From positions 12,400,001 to 12,464,000 of the forward strand of contig OZ059899.1 of NCBI GenBank assembly GCA_964057225.1: 64,000 nt of DNA, given 5' to 3'. Source of the DNA: Auanema rhodensis (taxonomy: Eukaryota > Nematoda > Chromadorea > Rhabditida > Rhabditidae). The translations under genes and the position numbers were made by a program. This document shows positions 35,990 to 53,030 of the stretch, one piece after another (positions within the stretch are counted from its first letter, which is position 1; the number at the start of each line of letters is the position of its first letter). A model generated the notes under the pieces. It was not told the DNA's origin. It did not search any database and saw only the letters and a list, made by a program, of their open reading frames with translations.

Positions 35990-38900
35990 TCATGCGCGTC
36001 CAAGGGTTAAGGCTAAGATAGCCATTCGAACATACATACCGTTCTTAGCCTGACGGAAGTAAGCAGCTCGATCATCGTGATCTAAATCACTGCTGATCTC
36101 ATCTACACGAGGCAATGGATGCATGACAATTGGCCGGGATCTTTGAGATGGTCCCAGAATACTTTCAAATTCTTGTTCGCGAGCAGCTGCATTCAGGATT
36201 TTGGGGGTAATCACGTAACTTCCTCGGACATTTTCATATTCTTCCTAAAAACGGCTTCAATTAACTTTGAAATATACGATAAGATTCTTACAACAGTAGC
36301 AAATCGCTCTTTCTGAATTCTTGTAACGTATACAACATCCACATGATTAATACCTTCCGTAATGTCAAAGAACTCTTTCTGAAACGAATATTCTTTAGTA
36401 TATAGTATATAAATGAACAAAGTACTTGGACGAATCCTGCATGATTCCTAACATAATCCTTGATTTCGTCAGGCATTGCAAGATCCTTGTTGGGACTAAC
36501 GTAATGAATAGTGACATTCTGAAAAGGACCAAAATAACTAAATAACTTATTAGAATTTCAACTTTATAGACACAAAGAAGCTTGGCTAAAGAATGAACAG
36601 TACGGCCATTTCTCAAGTCTCCAACTAAAGCGATTGTAATTCCATGAACAGTTCCAATTTCTTGCCGAATGGTGTAGATATCAAGAAGTGCCTGAAAATC
36701 TTCACATACTACTCATATCATGATTCTAAAGAAACCTGAGTTGGATGTTCACCAGTTCCATCACCAGCATTAATCAAAGGTTGACGACAAATTGCAGAAG
36801 CTCTGCTTGCAGCACCTTTTTCCTTGTGGCGCAATACAACTACGTCGGAATAGTTACCCATTATGGTAACAGTGTCTTCCAAGGACTCTCCCTTTTGAAC
36901 AGAAGAAGAAACACTGTCAATGGAGATTACACTGCCTCCAAGTCTCTGCATAGCAGCGGCAAAGGAGCAAGAAGTTCTTGTCGAAACTTCGTAGAATAAG
37001 GAAGCCATAACGTATCCCTGAAGAATATGGGTGAGAGGGTGATGTTTCTCAACGTCAGCCTTATAACGGTCAGAGACTTCAAAGATACGATTAAGCTGAA
37101 ATTTAGCATCAATAAATGACAAATATAATTTTCGTGTATACCATTGGCTTCGTGAAATCAGATACAGATATGAAGTGCATTCCAGCCAAGGATGTCATTG
37201 AAACTTCAGGAGAAAGAGCACGAGGAGGAGTTCCCAAGGATGAATCAACACTGGTTACACTAGCAGTCATTTCATTACCTTCACGAATTTCAGCCATTAC
37301 TTCGACATCTGCAGCAATACATTATAACCCATAGTTATAAATTAAACGTACCTTCAACATCGGCCTGAGCATACTTCTGAGCTTCAGCGGAAATACGAAC
37401 GTTAATTCCAAATCCAGGCTTAGCCACGACTTCGCCATCGATTAAAGCATCCTCCCCACGAATGACGACATTAACAACCTTTCCTCTAACAGTTCTTCCC
37501 TCGAAAGGTGTCCAGCCAGCCTTGCTTTGACCACCATGTTTAGGAATAGTCCACTCAAGATTCATATCAACTTCAATGAAGGTGTCTGGTTGTTCGGCGA
37601 GCTTGAAGATTTTCTTAGGGTTGTAATGAAGACGGTCAAGAAGTTGCCTAGAGACAGTAATTTAGTTTTTTCCACTGTTCTGAACATACTTCATGGTCAG
37701 CTTTCCTTGCGAGACCGCGGTAAGAAGTAATGGAAGCATATATTCAACTCCAGGGAATCCAGGTGGTACCTTATCAGAAGTCTTTTCAGCCCAGGTGTGA
37801 GGAGCTTCAAAGAAAATAATAACAAAATTACAAAATCTATCAGTATACCATGATCGGTTGCAAAGCAATCAATAACATCTAAATTATCCCACAAAGCTTT
37901 TCTATCGCTATCAGCAGCCAAACGTGGACGAACTTCTCTAATTCCATCTGGTAACTCATCGACAGTTAACAACAGATGATGAGGAGCAACTTCACAAGTC
38001 ACAGGGCAACCCTAAAAGTAGAACAGTAACAGCATTCACTTAGACATTTTGTACCTTTTCCTTGGCCAACTTAATAATATTGATTTCTTCGGCTGTAGCA
38101 ACATGGCAAATATGAACTTAAATCATGAAAATTAATGAAAATACTCCATGATATTTGTGAATAATAGAATGCAACCGTTTTGAATCGTTGGTAAAAATGT
38201 CTATGACTTACCTGCTCTATTTGTCATTTGAGCAGCCCATAATACAGAAGCCAACGTTTGTTTCTCAGCGTGGCAAACAATAGGACGGTTAGCAGGAAAA
38301 GCTTCGAAATGCTGAGATCATAACATAAGAACATCAAAACAGTTCAAAAACAACCTTGATCCAATCATGAACAGAATCCATCTTTAGAGTACTGAATGTT
38401 TCATTCAAATACATTTTCAAACCAGCAGCTTTGTTAGCTATATCAGCAGCACTACGGCTGTTATTGGGAGTACCACCAATATATAAAGCATAATCCACAA
38501 CGGCAGACTCTGATGCTAACTGAAAAACAATGGTTTAAAGATATAGCACAGTTCGCCAACCTTATCAGTCAAAAGATATGCATCATTATCAACTAAAGGA
38601 GGATTTGTGTTTGGCATAGCCAAGATTTGAGTAACTCCTCCGCATAGAGCAGCACGAGTACAAGTGTTCCAGTCTTCCTGAATTCGATAGATCTTCAACA
38701 AATGTTTTTTCATACACACCTTGTGAGTGGCTCCAGGATCACGAACATGAACGTGGACATCAATAAGTCCAGGAAGACGCTTAAGAGAACGGCCAGCAAT
38801 GCAATCTACTTGAGTATTGAGTGCTGGACGACGTCCAACCATTTGTAAAGCCTAAAATTTAAATTACATAAGTTCCATCTTTCCAGTATATACCTGGATA

Positions 38901-41900
38901 AACATCTTAGCGCACTTGATATCAGTGATGAGAGGAATACCGTTATCAACGGCCATTCTTCTGGTCTTGTATCCATGAGTTCTGAAATTAATTTAAAACT
39001 TAAGCGATAGGTATTTGGATCTACCTGAACGCAGAAACTCTGTATGCTCCAGATCCCTTGATTGGAAGATTAATTACAAGATGGAACTCCTTAGACTCGA
39101 AGAACTCAGTAACAGATCTACAAATGCATTGCATAACTTGAACTAAACACGTTCATAATTATACCTTAATCCAGCACTAGTCTTCTCATCGCTTGATCCT
39201 TCTTCGAAAGGCCAATCGACTGCTTTAACATTTACACCGCAAGACTTGCAATAGTCAGCAGTACCCTTAGATCCATAAAGCTCAAATCCAAGTTCTTCTA
39301 ATACATGAATGCTGCTCAGCATTTCGGTCTTTGCCTATAAACAAGAAAATTGAATACATGTAAAAATATCCTAAAATTACATGATATCCTCCGATAGAGA
39401 TGAAGATAGTTTTCTTTGGTACCACAAATCCAGTAGATAAGAGAGCCTTTAAATACGCTTCTTGTCTGTTGGTTCCGAAGCAAGCAACCTAAAAATTAAT
39501 GAACTTTTTGATAAAATAAATGAACCAGCTACTTCTCCAGTAGAAGCCATTTCAACTCCAAGCATAACATCAGCTCCAGCTAAACGTGAGAAAGAGAACT
39601 GTGGTACTTTAACTCCAACACGTCCTTTTCCTCTAAGAACAGGATGAGACTTGATGCTGTTTTTCAATAACGGATTATCGGCAGACATCATAGCTCTAGT
39701 GGCTAAGGCAACGAAATCAAAATCTAATGTCTTGGATACGAATGGGAATGAACGTGAAACACGAAGATTGCATTCGATTACTTTCAATTCGTTATCCTAA
39801 AAAATCCTTGGGTTTAAATTTTTAAATTTTTAAATACTTTAGCAATGAGCTGCATATTGAAAGGGCCATTCACGCTGAAAGCTTCAGCAATGCGGTGGGT
39901 GATATCCTTGATTCCTTGAAGGGTAACCTTAACAAATTTCATTATAAACAAAAATATTTAAGTCTCCAACCTGGTTCATATCTTGAGGAGGTGTAACCAA
40001 AGTAGCATCTCCAGAGTGAATTCCAGCATTCTCAACGTGCTCACTGACTGCCATCACAAGAACCTTTCCGTCCATGGCAACGACATCTACGTCAATTTCT
40101 TTGGCTTCACTGATAAACTTCGAAACGACGACAGGATGTTCTTTTGCAACAACGGCAGCTTGCTTCAAAAAAGTAGCAAGATCTTCTTCATTGTGAGCAA
40201 CGTTCATAGCCGCACCAGAAAGAACGTAAGACGGACGAATTAAGCAAGGATATCCAACAGTTTGACAGAAAATCTGCAAAGAGTTTATATTAAAACAATT
40301 TTCGAAAAATGTAAACCTTGGAATCTTCAACATTCTCAGTGTTCTTCCATTGGGGTTGACTGATACGAAGTCCTTCCAAAATTCTAGAAAACTTGAAACG
40401 ATCTTCAGCATTGTCAATGTCATCAGGAGACGTTCCGAAAATATTGACCTGAATTATAACTTATCTTTTTAGATAACTATATATTCATCTTACCTGAGCT
40501 CTACTGAGTCCCATGGCAATATTATTTGGAGCTTGTCCACCAAAGGCAAGAATAACTCCTTTAGGCTTTTCTTGAGAATAGACATCAATTACAGTTTCGA
40601 AAGATATTTCTTCAAAGTATAGACGATCACACATATCATAATCGGTAGACACCTAAACCAAAAATGCGATAAATGTACTTATTACAACTCTTACAGTTTC
40701 AGGATTGCAGTTGATAGTGATAGTAGAATATCCTAAAGCTTTGAGCTCTCTCAAACATCCTACACATGATGAATCAAACTCAACAGAAGAACCAATGCGA
40801 TATACACCAGATCCAAGTACAATAACACCGTTTTTCTGAAAATATACAGGTTGAAGCATCAAGGATGAGATGACAAACCAAATTGAAGGAAACATCGTTT
40901 TCTTCGCCATTGTAAGTGTGGTATAGATAATTGGTTTGAGCAGGCCATTCTCCAGCAACTGTATCGATTTGTTTAACACAAGGAGTAACCTTTTCACGAA
41001 GTCTAACATCACGAACCAACCACTCAGTGCTAAACAAAACATTAGGTTAGTATTCATGCATTTGCATAACACCTGTTGGTTCTGACCGCAATCTGTTTAT
41101 CTGAAAATCCAGATTGCTTAGCTTCAAGAAGAAGAGATTTGGGAAGTGTATGAATCTAAAATATCGAAAGAAATAGAAAAAAATAGCAATACTGATTTAT
41201 ACAGTTTCTTTCTCCAAACGATGATGAATATCAATGATATTTCGCATACGGTACAAGAACCAACGATCAATGGCAGTAAGCTCATAAAGCTTCTCGACAT
41301 CAAAGTCACCATAATACAATCCCCGGGCAAGAGCAAACATGCGACGATCAGTTGGATTCTCCAAATCCTGAAATTCAATTTAGTGAATTAATGATAGTTA
41401 ATACAACTTACATCAGCAACTGGGCGACGATGGAAAGTATTTGGAGAGAACCCGTCGGCTCTATCGCTCACCATGCGAAGTGCTTTTTGGAAAGCTTCTT
41501 CGAATGATCGTCCGATACCCATAACTTCTCCAACAGATTTCATAGAGCTACCAATCTTAAAAAAGAAATATGAGACACTTAAACTTGTGAAATTTTTTAC
41601 CTTAGTGCTGACACGAGCAAACTTTCCAAGATCCCATCTAGGAATTTTGACAACACAATAATCCAAACTAGGTTCGAAGCAAGCAGTAGTCACACCTAAA
41701 CTACATATATATGGCAGTTTTATTAGAGAATCCACAACCTGTAACACTATTTCTGATTACTGGAAGTCTTTGTCCAAGAGCGAGCTTGGCAGCAACATAG
41801 GCAAGAGGATACCCTGTAGCTTTAGAAGCTAAAGCTGAAGAACGAGATAGACGGGCATTTACTTCAATAATGTAGAACTGTAAATTTTCTATATAGAGCC

Positions 41901-44474
41901 TATTTCCTGTATAGTAAAACCTCAAGTTTGTTGGGATTCAAAGCATATTGAATATTACATTCTCCAATAATGCCAAGGTGACGAATAACTTTAACGGCGC
42001 ATGTACGAAGAGCATTATATTCTTTATCAGAGAGGGTTTGAGAAGGAGCAACAACAACAGATTCTCCAGTATGAATTCCAAGAGGATCAACATTTTCCAT
42101 ATTACAAACGGTAATGCAGTTGTCAAAAGCATCTCTTACAACTTCATATTCAACCTAAAGATTGTATGTGCTATTGCAATAATCAAGACCACAAACCTCT
42201 TTCCATCCCTTCAAACTCTTGTCGATTAAAACTTGATCGGAATGAGCCAATGCTTGTTGAGCAATGCTAACCAACTCAGCACGATCGTTGGCAAATCCAG
42301 ACCCAAGACCTCCCAGAGCAAATGCAGCCCTGACCAATACAGGGTATCCAATTTGTTCAGCTGCTTCGATAGATTGCTCTAGAGTTACAGCAGCTTTACT
42401 TGGAGCAACCTAAAAGTAGTTGTTCCATGTCGATTAAATATCGTGTATCTTACTTTCTCTCCAATACTATTGATTTCGAAATTGAATTTCTCACGATCTT
42501 CAGTATTCATGATAGTTTGAATTGAAGTTCCAAGAACTTGAACATTGTATTCTTCGAAAACACCATCTTTGTAAAGATCGATAGCACAATTCAAAGCTGT
42601 TTGTCCTCCGAATGTGCATAAAATACCGGTTGGCTTCTCCTTTTTAATGACCTAAGCGAAAAAAGCTAATTGATACCATCTTCTAAAAATACCTACATCA
42701 ATAACATACTCCTTAGTGATAGGAAGGAAATAAGTATAATCAGCAAAGCCCTTGGATGTTTGCACAGTGGCAACATTAGGATTGATAAGAATAGTGCGAA
42801 TGCCTTCCTCTTTAAGAGCTTTCAAAGCCTTAATTAGATCCCTCTATAAAATTAAAAAAGGTTTATTGCCAACCTGGGCTCCAGAGTAATCAAATTCTCC
42901 AGCTTGCCCAATGGTTAAACCACCAGAACCAAGAATAAGAATTTTCTTTTGTTCCGTAACGGTATAGGTTGTTTCAAATGTAAGATGCTCCGTAATCATA
43001 GAATCAATACTAAAACGTAATAATTAGCTAAAGCTAAAATTTTGTCCTATTGCCCACTTTATTTTATCGCCTGAAGCAACTTTGCGAACGGCATCAATGA
43101 ATATATCGAAAAGGAACTCAACATCGGTAGGACCAGCTGTGTGTTCAGGGTGGAATTGAACACTAAATTAGTAAGGAAAACTGGTTTTCAAATTGTAATA
43201 GTTACCTGAAGAAAGGCTTGGTCTTATGAACGATTCCTTCGTTTGTTTTGTCATTTTCGTTAGTAAACAGTGGTCTCCAATCGTTAGGTAAAGTAGCAGG
43301 ATCGACAGCAAATCCATGATTCTGAGATGTAATGAAGCATCTTCCTGTACCTTCGTGAGTACAAGGCTGGTTATGACCACGGTTTCCATATCTAAAGAGT
43401 ATAAGCTCCTCGATATTACAATTCAATAGCTACTGCTTACTTTAACTTGAAGGTATTAGCTCCAGCTGATCTAGCAAGCAACTGATGTCCTAGGCAAATA
43501 CCGAACACAGGTTTAGTAGTTTTGTTTATAACATTTGTGATTCTTTCAACAAGAGGAGCACATACTTCTGGATCACCAGGTCCGTTGGAAAGGAAAAGAC
43601 CATCATAATCTAAAACGTTTTTTTCATAAAAATCAGGGTTGATTTTCACGAACTGGTCTCAGTGTCAATTGGATGATCCCATGGAACCACTTTAACAGTA
43701 ACCCCTCGTTTAGCCAAGCAACGAATTTGGTTGTTTTTTAAACCACAGTCAACAGCTAGAACAGTAAGATTTCCTTGTCCAAAAAGTCCGGGAACCTAAA
43801 CTGCAGTTCATCTAGGAAAACAACATTGTACAACTACCGAACGAGACACATAGGCGACAAGATTTTCTTCGTTAATATCACGGAAACGATACTTCAATGG
43901 ATCGTCACTTTCAATAATAAGCTGAAAGCAAACGTTATCTGTTATGACTACCACAATAACTTGCCTTGGCTTTCATAGTTCCCTGTTCACGAATTTTCTT
44001 TGTAAGCATACGAATATCAATTCCAGATATTCCCGGAATACCAGAGCGGCGAAGCCACTCGTTAAGAGATTCTACAGCCTCCCAATGGCTGTGTTCCCCT
44101 TCAGGGCATAGTCTAAGATATTACGATTTATTTGGATCTCTCATTTAGTTTTCAAACCTATCAACAACCAAAGCAGCAGGCCAAATTTTATCTGATTCAA
44201 AACCAGCAGGTAATCCGAAGGAATCAACAATATCATGGTTAGGAACACCATAATTTCCAATTAAAGGATATGTCAAAGTTAAAAGTTGATTTGCATAACT
44301 GGGATCAGTCAATGATTCTACGTATCCGACCATACCCGTTTGGAATACTAGAACTCATTTATCAAATACATTTTCGAATTTACACAAACCGATTTCTCCA
44401 ACAATGCTTTTAGGAGCACCAAACAGTTGTCCAGAGAAAACAGATCCATCGTCGAGATACAAGGTAGCCTTCAT
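35990..44474 (-). CDS. pyr-1: CAD: carbamoyl-phosphate synthetase II / aspartate transcarbamoylase / dihydroorotase
   Basis: This is the trifunctional cytosolic enzyme of de novo pyrimidine synthesis, spread over many short exons. Minus-strand order: start ATG at 44472-44474 ([18 protein letters not shown]); glutamine amidotransferase with catalytic Cys in [10 protein letters not shown] (near 43500); two CPS ATP-grasp halves ([17 protein letters not shown] near 42910; [16 protein letters not shown] near 40800); an MGS-like regulatory segment (about 39000-39400); dihydroorotase with the HxH metal site ([12 protein letters not shown] near 38750), TCEVAPHH and ATDHAPHTW; a linker; and ATCase with the phosphate loop STRTS (near 36970), [11 protein letters not shown] and C-terminal LALTLGRA ending at TGA 35990-35992. 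All key residues seen are intact. An acceptor-like TTTAG near 44497 precedes the start, suggesting trans-splicing. Exon borders were not all mapped. Confidence 0.96.
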
Positions 44475-46181
44475 GGTCTCCCAGTGCATTGAGTGAACTA
44501 AAGTTTTTAATTTGTATGAAAGTTAAAATTTGGTCAAAAATGATGACCAGACACGAAATAAAACAATCGTCTGATGGGATTGATAGCAGAAATTTAATGA
44601 CCGGCGAAATAGCCATTGGCCACTCTGATAAGCTAAGGGAGACTCGGAAAAGTAGAGTTCAGAGAGTTAGAAAGATAAGAAATGGACGCTGCTAAAGCTG
44701 AAGAAAGGAAACCCCACGCGTGCTTAAGGAATAACAAACGTTTCAATTCACAAAGTTTTCGTAATATAACAGTGTGAAACTCAACGGGCTATGCAAAAGC
44801 CTATTTCACATTTGTTCGCGTAAGTGCAAGAGAGACAGAAACAGAGAAAACAGAAAAGGAAAACACCACAGCTCACTAACAGCTGAGTAATAGAAGGCTA
44901 AATGAAGGAACCATTTTGTTTACCAGAAGGAGAGGGCCATAAAATCAATATAAAAAGCAAGTAAAAAACTGAAGAAAAAAAAGAGTTGTTTCCTCTTTCA
45001 TTTGTTTAAAGAAAACTAGACAAATTAAAAGTATATCACCAATGCCCTAAGTACACAAATGAAGATTTGTCCATGATACAGAAAATAATCCAAAATGGAA
45101 AAAAGAAAAAAGAGAAAAGAGGCGGTGAGACGAAGCTGATACAATTTTCAGGATACATCAACCAGAAGAGAAGGGATATTTCTTGAAAATAGTTGCAGAA
45201 ATTCCTAAAACAATGCGAAACAAATCCATCGAGATAAGCAAAAAAGATTTCTTCCTATCAGCCTTTTGTTAAAGGGGATGATATCACTAGATAGAGCGAA
45301 GATACAAAAGATATCATGATCATCCTCACAGCACAAATCGGAACAACCGCTCTACAGGTGCAGTGCAGTCAAAATGAATTTTATTCCAAAAGTTTGAGGC
45401 TAAACAATATAAAACCGCATATTAGTAGCATATGAATTCATCCTATCAGTGTACTAAGACAGATTAAGATGGTGAGAAGGGGTCTCGAACAAAAATGAAA
45501 ACAAAAAGAACGATATGATACAAACTGGATAGATACAATGATGAGACACGTGAGCTAAAGTACAATTCTGCCAACTAAATGATTCTTCTATTTCATTCAT
45601 CATTTTCAATAGACATTTGTCCAGCAAACGAAGTAAAAAACTGAGAATAACAAAAAATAATTTAATTTATGTTGCAGACACTTTTTTTAAAAATATGTCT
45701 TTTTGACAATATTTTGTTAATTGATAACAAAAATAAATGTCCATCGGGATTAGCGGACATTCTTATCTCCAAAGTGACCAAATAGGTAACGACATTATGA
45801 AATAAACTCCAAAATGTGATAATTTGAAAAGAACGATAAAGAAGCAGATACAATTTTTCCAAGAAAAATGAATGAAATGCTGATCTTAGAAATAGACTGA
45901 CGAATACTTTCGAACCGGGATACGTATGAAAGAAAATCATAAACGACAACATTGCTTCAAGGTTAACACTAGGAACAAAGTAAATCTTTATCAAGTACTC
46001 TTGCCCCTTGCGAACAGATTCGCGTACTTTTAATCAACAATACAACCCTTGAACATCCTCATTCTTTTCCGAAGAAAAACCGTAACCACACAGGGAACTC
46101 CACCCAAACCATTCAAACAAAAATAAAATAAGAGAGTAACAATTTTATCATAAAGATAAATCAACAACAACTGCTCAGAAA
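44475..46181. other. 1.7-kb intergenic region between CAD and ribosomal P1
   Basis: It holds the CAD 5' flank and promoter and the 3' flank of the P1 gene. The sequence is AT-rich with several A-rich purine runs. I see no conserved reading frame, tRNA or repeat. Confidence 0.6.
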
Positions 46182-46561
46182 TTAGTCGAAAAGTCCGAAT
46201 CCCATGTCGTCGTCGGATTCCTCCTTAGGCTCCTCCTTCTTCTTGGTTTCGGCGGCTGGGGCAGCTCCTCCGGCAGCAGCAGCAGCTGGAGCAGCAGAGG
46301 CGGCTGGGGCAGATCCAGCTCCGGATGAGACAGAGGTGATGAGGTTCTGAAAACGATAGTTTTAATGTCAGTTAAAAGATAGTAGCTCACCTTTACATCA
46401 ACTCCTTCAAGAGCCTTGGAGAAAAGTCCTGGCCAGAAAGGCTCGAACTCAACCTTGGCAGCCTCGAGGATAGTGGCGATCTTTTCACCAGTGATTTGGA
46501 GGTTGTCATCCTGAAGAATGAGAGCAGCGTATACGCAAGCCAGTTCCTGGGTAGAAGCCAT
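46182..46561 (-). CDS. rla-1: 60S acidic ribosomal protein P1
   Basis: Two exons: 46392-46561 (starting [16 protein letters not shown]) and 46182-46346, with a ~45-nt intron. The protein has the helical dimerisation domain, an Ala/Gly/Pro-rich hinge, and the acidic tail ending in the diagnostic ...[11 protein letters not shown]. It is a lateral-stalk protein that recruits translational GTPases, and its size (about 111 residues) is normal. The MASTQ start was chosen over an in-frame upstream ATG at 46573 because it matches the family. It lies on the same strand as, and just downstream of, RPL27A. Confidence 0.96.
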
Positions 46562-46739
46562 GTCCAAGTGCAAGTTGCAGGTGCCTTAGCTCAAACGAGA
46601 ACAAGCGCTTAAAGGCTTAAATATTAACAGTGAGATACAAACACAATTATCAAAAGGAATGTAAGGGATATAAACCCTTTAGAATTAGAAATCAACGACC
46701 GAAAACATTTGTATTGTTTATAAAATCAACAACGATGGC

Positions 46740-47975
<1,236 letters not shown>

Positions 47976-49079
47976 ATGGCTGCTCAAGCTGCTCAAAAGT
48001 TGCTTGGAAGACTCGGATCTCTTGGCGTTGGATTGGCCATCGCCGGTGGAGTAGCCCAATCAGCCTTGTTCAATGGTATAAACTTTGATTCTTTCATAAA
48101 AAATTTCAATTTTTTTTAGTTGATGGTGGACAGCGCGCTGTTCTCTTCGACAGATTTGGCGGAGTTAAAGATTACGTTATTGATGAAGGAACTCACTTCT
48201 TGATTCCATGGGTACAAAAGCCAATTATTTTCGACATTCGTTCCACCCCAAGACAGATCTCCACTATTACCGGAAGCAAAGGTTTTATAGCTTTAGTATT
48301 TATCAAATAATTTACTGAAATATAGATTTACAAAATATTGCCATTACTCTCCGTATTTTGCATAGACCAGATCCCAGCAAATTGCCAAACATTTATTTGA
48401 ACATTGGTACTGACTATGCTGAAAGAGTTTTACCATCTATTACAAATGAAGTTTTGAAAGCTGTTGTTGTATGTTTTAATAATTTTATAGTGTTTAATAT
48501 TTTACCTGTTTCAGGCTCAATTTGATGCTCATGAGATGATCACTCAACGTGAACTTGTATCCGATCAAGTTTCAGTAGCTCTCGCTCAACGTGCTGCTCA
48601 ATTCGGACTTCTTCTCGATGATATCTCTATCGTAAGTTTCAAATGTATATATGTATATAAATTGTTAAGATTTTTTATAGACTCATCTTGGATTCGGAAG
48701 AGAATTCACCGAGGCTGTTGAAATGAAGCAAGTTGCTCAACAAGAAGCTGAGAAAGCCCGTTATCTTGTAGAAAAGGCTGAACAGATGAAGGTTTTTATT
48801 AGCGAAAGATAATTTTAAGAATTGTTGTTTTCAGATCGCTGCTATTACTACCGCTGAAGGAGATGCTCAAGCTGCTAAGCTTTTGGCTAAGGTTACTAAT
48901 CGGTGAAGAACTTTATAAATTAAGTTTTTCAGGCTTTTGCTGACGCCGGAGACGGTCTTGTTGAACTGAGAAAAATCGAAGCTGCTGAGGAGATTGCAGC
49001 TAGAATGAGTAAAACTAAGAATGTTACATATCTTCCAAGTAATCAAGGAACTCTGTTGAATTTACCATCAACTGTTTAA
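47976..49079 (+). CDS. phb-1: Prohibitin 1 (mitochondrial inner-membrane scaffold)
   Basis: Seven exons: 47976-48075, 48120-48281, 48326-48468, 48515-48631, 48681-48791, 48835-48891, 48933-49079. The protein (about 278 residues) has an N-terminal hydrophobic anchor ([15 protein letters not shown]), the SPFH/prohibitin domain ([36 protein letters not shown]) and the C-terminal coiled coil ([20 protein letters not shown]). It resembles PHB1 rather than PHB2. PHB1 forms ring complexes with PHB2 in the inner membrane. A TTATTTCCAG acceptor lies 5 nt before the start codon, consistent with trans-splicing. All introns are 44-50 nt. Confidence 0.96.
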
Positions 49080-49305
49080 AGTTTTGGTCTCTTTTTTTTT
49101 TGTTTTTTTTTCTGTTCGCTATTGAAATCCATATTAGCTCTAGATTTTGTTAGTTGTTTTCTAGGAAAATTGTTGCATATTGTTTAGTTTGTTTATAAAT
49201 TCGTAATATTATTATCTTTTATTTACTTGAACTATTGGTTTTTCACCGAACGTCTTTGGTAACTCTGAAAGAAAGTTCAATATGTAATTAGGTTTATTTG
49301 TAGCC

Positions 49306-50750
<1,445 letters not shown>

Positions 50751-51455
50751 TTTTTTTTTTGTTGAGACTTTCCTGTTCAAATTGGTTTTCTTTCTGACTC
50801 TTTATTTTATTTTATTTTTCTCTCTATTTATAGTTTCTTGTTGTTCGGTGGTTGAACGTTGTAGTGGTCTTCTGTGTTTTACAGTGAAGAGTTGTTGTAC
50901 TTGGTTTTTGCTTTCAATGAATTTTATTGGAACTAAAATTGTTTAGACATAATACTTTATGAAGACATGTTTTTGGTATCTTTCACTATTCAAGAATGTT
51001 TCGTTGTTCAGCTCGAAGATTTTGCATCCTGCTGTGTCTCCGAAAGGTTCCCTATCGCGAATCTGATCGTTCGCTTAACCCATAAATATGACACTGTTTT
51101 TAGAATATCGCTTTATTCGTTACAATAAAAGAGTATCGGAATTTTCAAACATAGTTAGGTTTCATATTATAATCAATAGAAACTTTAAATTCTTATTTTA
51201 TAATTTTTATTCCTTCTAAATGATGAAATCAAGATAGAATCTGTTTTGCAACCTATATTGCTTGAAAAATTAATTTAAAAAGCCAATCCTGGTGCTCAAA
51301 TGATCAATTTTACAAGCAAATAATTGATAAAGCGATGATTCAAATGATAAGAATGGGAATCGACTTATAAGCATCATCTTTCTAATTTTCATTCAGTCCA
51401 ACCTTCTTTCTTGTTTCAGGTCATGAGAGAGAGTCCTAGAGAGATAAATTGAAAG

Positions 51456-51491
<36 letters not shown>

Positions 51492-53030
51492 AGAAAGAGA
51501 AAGAGAGGAGTGAGAAAGGTCTGAAAGATAGATAGATGGAGGGAAAATGAGAGGTCTGTTACCAGCTGAATACAGATCGGCTTGTGAAAGGGCGGGGCTT
51601 AGTTCTTCCACCAACTGTTAGCCAGAGTAGCTCCTTCACACACTCGGATAGACCTACACCTCGTCCATCGCATACTCATATTGTCTTGCTAGATCCATTC
51701 AGTGATCCCATATATGGTTACGCCCTGATTCTTTATCTGTTTTCAGAATGAAAGATGTAAATCGAGGCCCATTTATCTATTCGCTTTTTTCTGGTGAAGA
51801 CGTGTGAGGTAAATTGAATTTTGAATCTCCTCTTTTGTATATATTATGCTAACTGTATCTAAATATATATATGTATATCATCTGATTATTTCTTTGGTTA
51901 TAAAGCAGTATGACTAATAAGGATCATATCGCTTTTTGACCGAAGGAATTATCTCGATGATATTTCTAATTTTATATTATTGTATTACATTTATACTGGA
52001 AGACATAGCATATTCTATAGAACGATCTGGAACATTCGCTCTCGAAATTTTTGTTTTTGACAAAATTCTTACCAAATGTTTTGATTTCTGCTGTCCTCGC
52101 CTTTGTGTTTATATGGTCAACCATATGGTAATTATATGAAGAATTGTTTATTTGTAGCAATGAATTATTTATATACAAATGAAATTAGATATTTCAAAAA
52201 AAGATTTTGATTGATTCAATCAATATATTCTCTTTATGTGGTTTGCGCAGCATTTGATAATGCTCCATAATTCTTTTGTGCTGAAGAGTACACCCTGCCA
52301 GATAGTGATAGGATACGGAAACGTTAGGCTTTATCAAAAATTCAGAAATTAACGTCTTTTCACGTGAACAAGCAAGGCATTTTCATGTTGAAATGGTGCA
52401 GTAGTACGAACAGTAGGCAATACAATAAGGAGTGGAGACGGAGTCGAGGATGATTGAAAATTAAAAGAGGAAACAAAGATGGTCTTTTTATGTATACTCA
52501 TCGATCAGTGGAAAATCTTTTCTCTTCTTCTAGTATTTTCTCATGTCATCTGCACCTACTAAAAAGGGACAATGTCATAAGATCGTCTCATGGATAATGA
52601 GGAAAAAACAGTTTTTTTCTCGACGTTTCGATGATTTTTTCTTTTCTGTGAATTCCCCACATGAAATAGTAAGAACATTGGTCTGCTTACTTAAACTACT
52701 TCGTTTGTCGAATATTATAATGATATGAAGCCTCATGACTGATAATTAGCCAAATCAATTTGGGAGGAGGGCTCAAAGCCAACTTCATTAGCTACATCCC
52801 GAGATTTCAGTTTCTTCATTTCTCCACTTTTAGCTTTTCCTTGTCTATACGTTGCCTACTTCTATCCTATAACCTCTGTATTCAACTGAATTGTTCTCTA
52901 AAATCGAAGGATCATGCTTACCCTTTGCACTCCATTCGACAGATAGGTCAGCCAACTAAGCACAATAGCTGAACACCGATTTTCTGCCAAATTTGAATTT
53001 TCCTTTTACTCCACACATTTATAAAAAAAT
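50751..53030. other. 2.3-kb intergenic region with GA microsatellite
   Basis: This is the 3' flank of eIF2alpha followed by gene-free AT-rich sequence. A purine-rich tract with pure (GA)n occupies about 51450-51550. No conserved reading frame or structured RNA is recognised. Confidence 0.65.

Noticed and set aside
36119-44695. Plus-strand open frames across the CAD locus
   Set aside because: They are antisense shadows of CAD exons with no recognisable domain.
51393-51614. Minus-strand frame rich in Ser-Leu at 51.4-51.6 kb
   Set aside because: It is the translation of a GA microsatellite.
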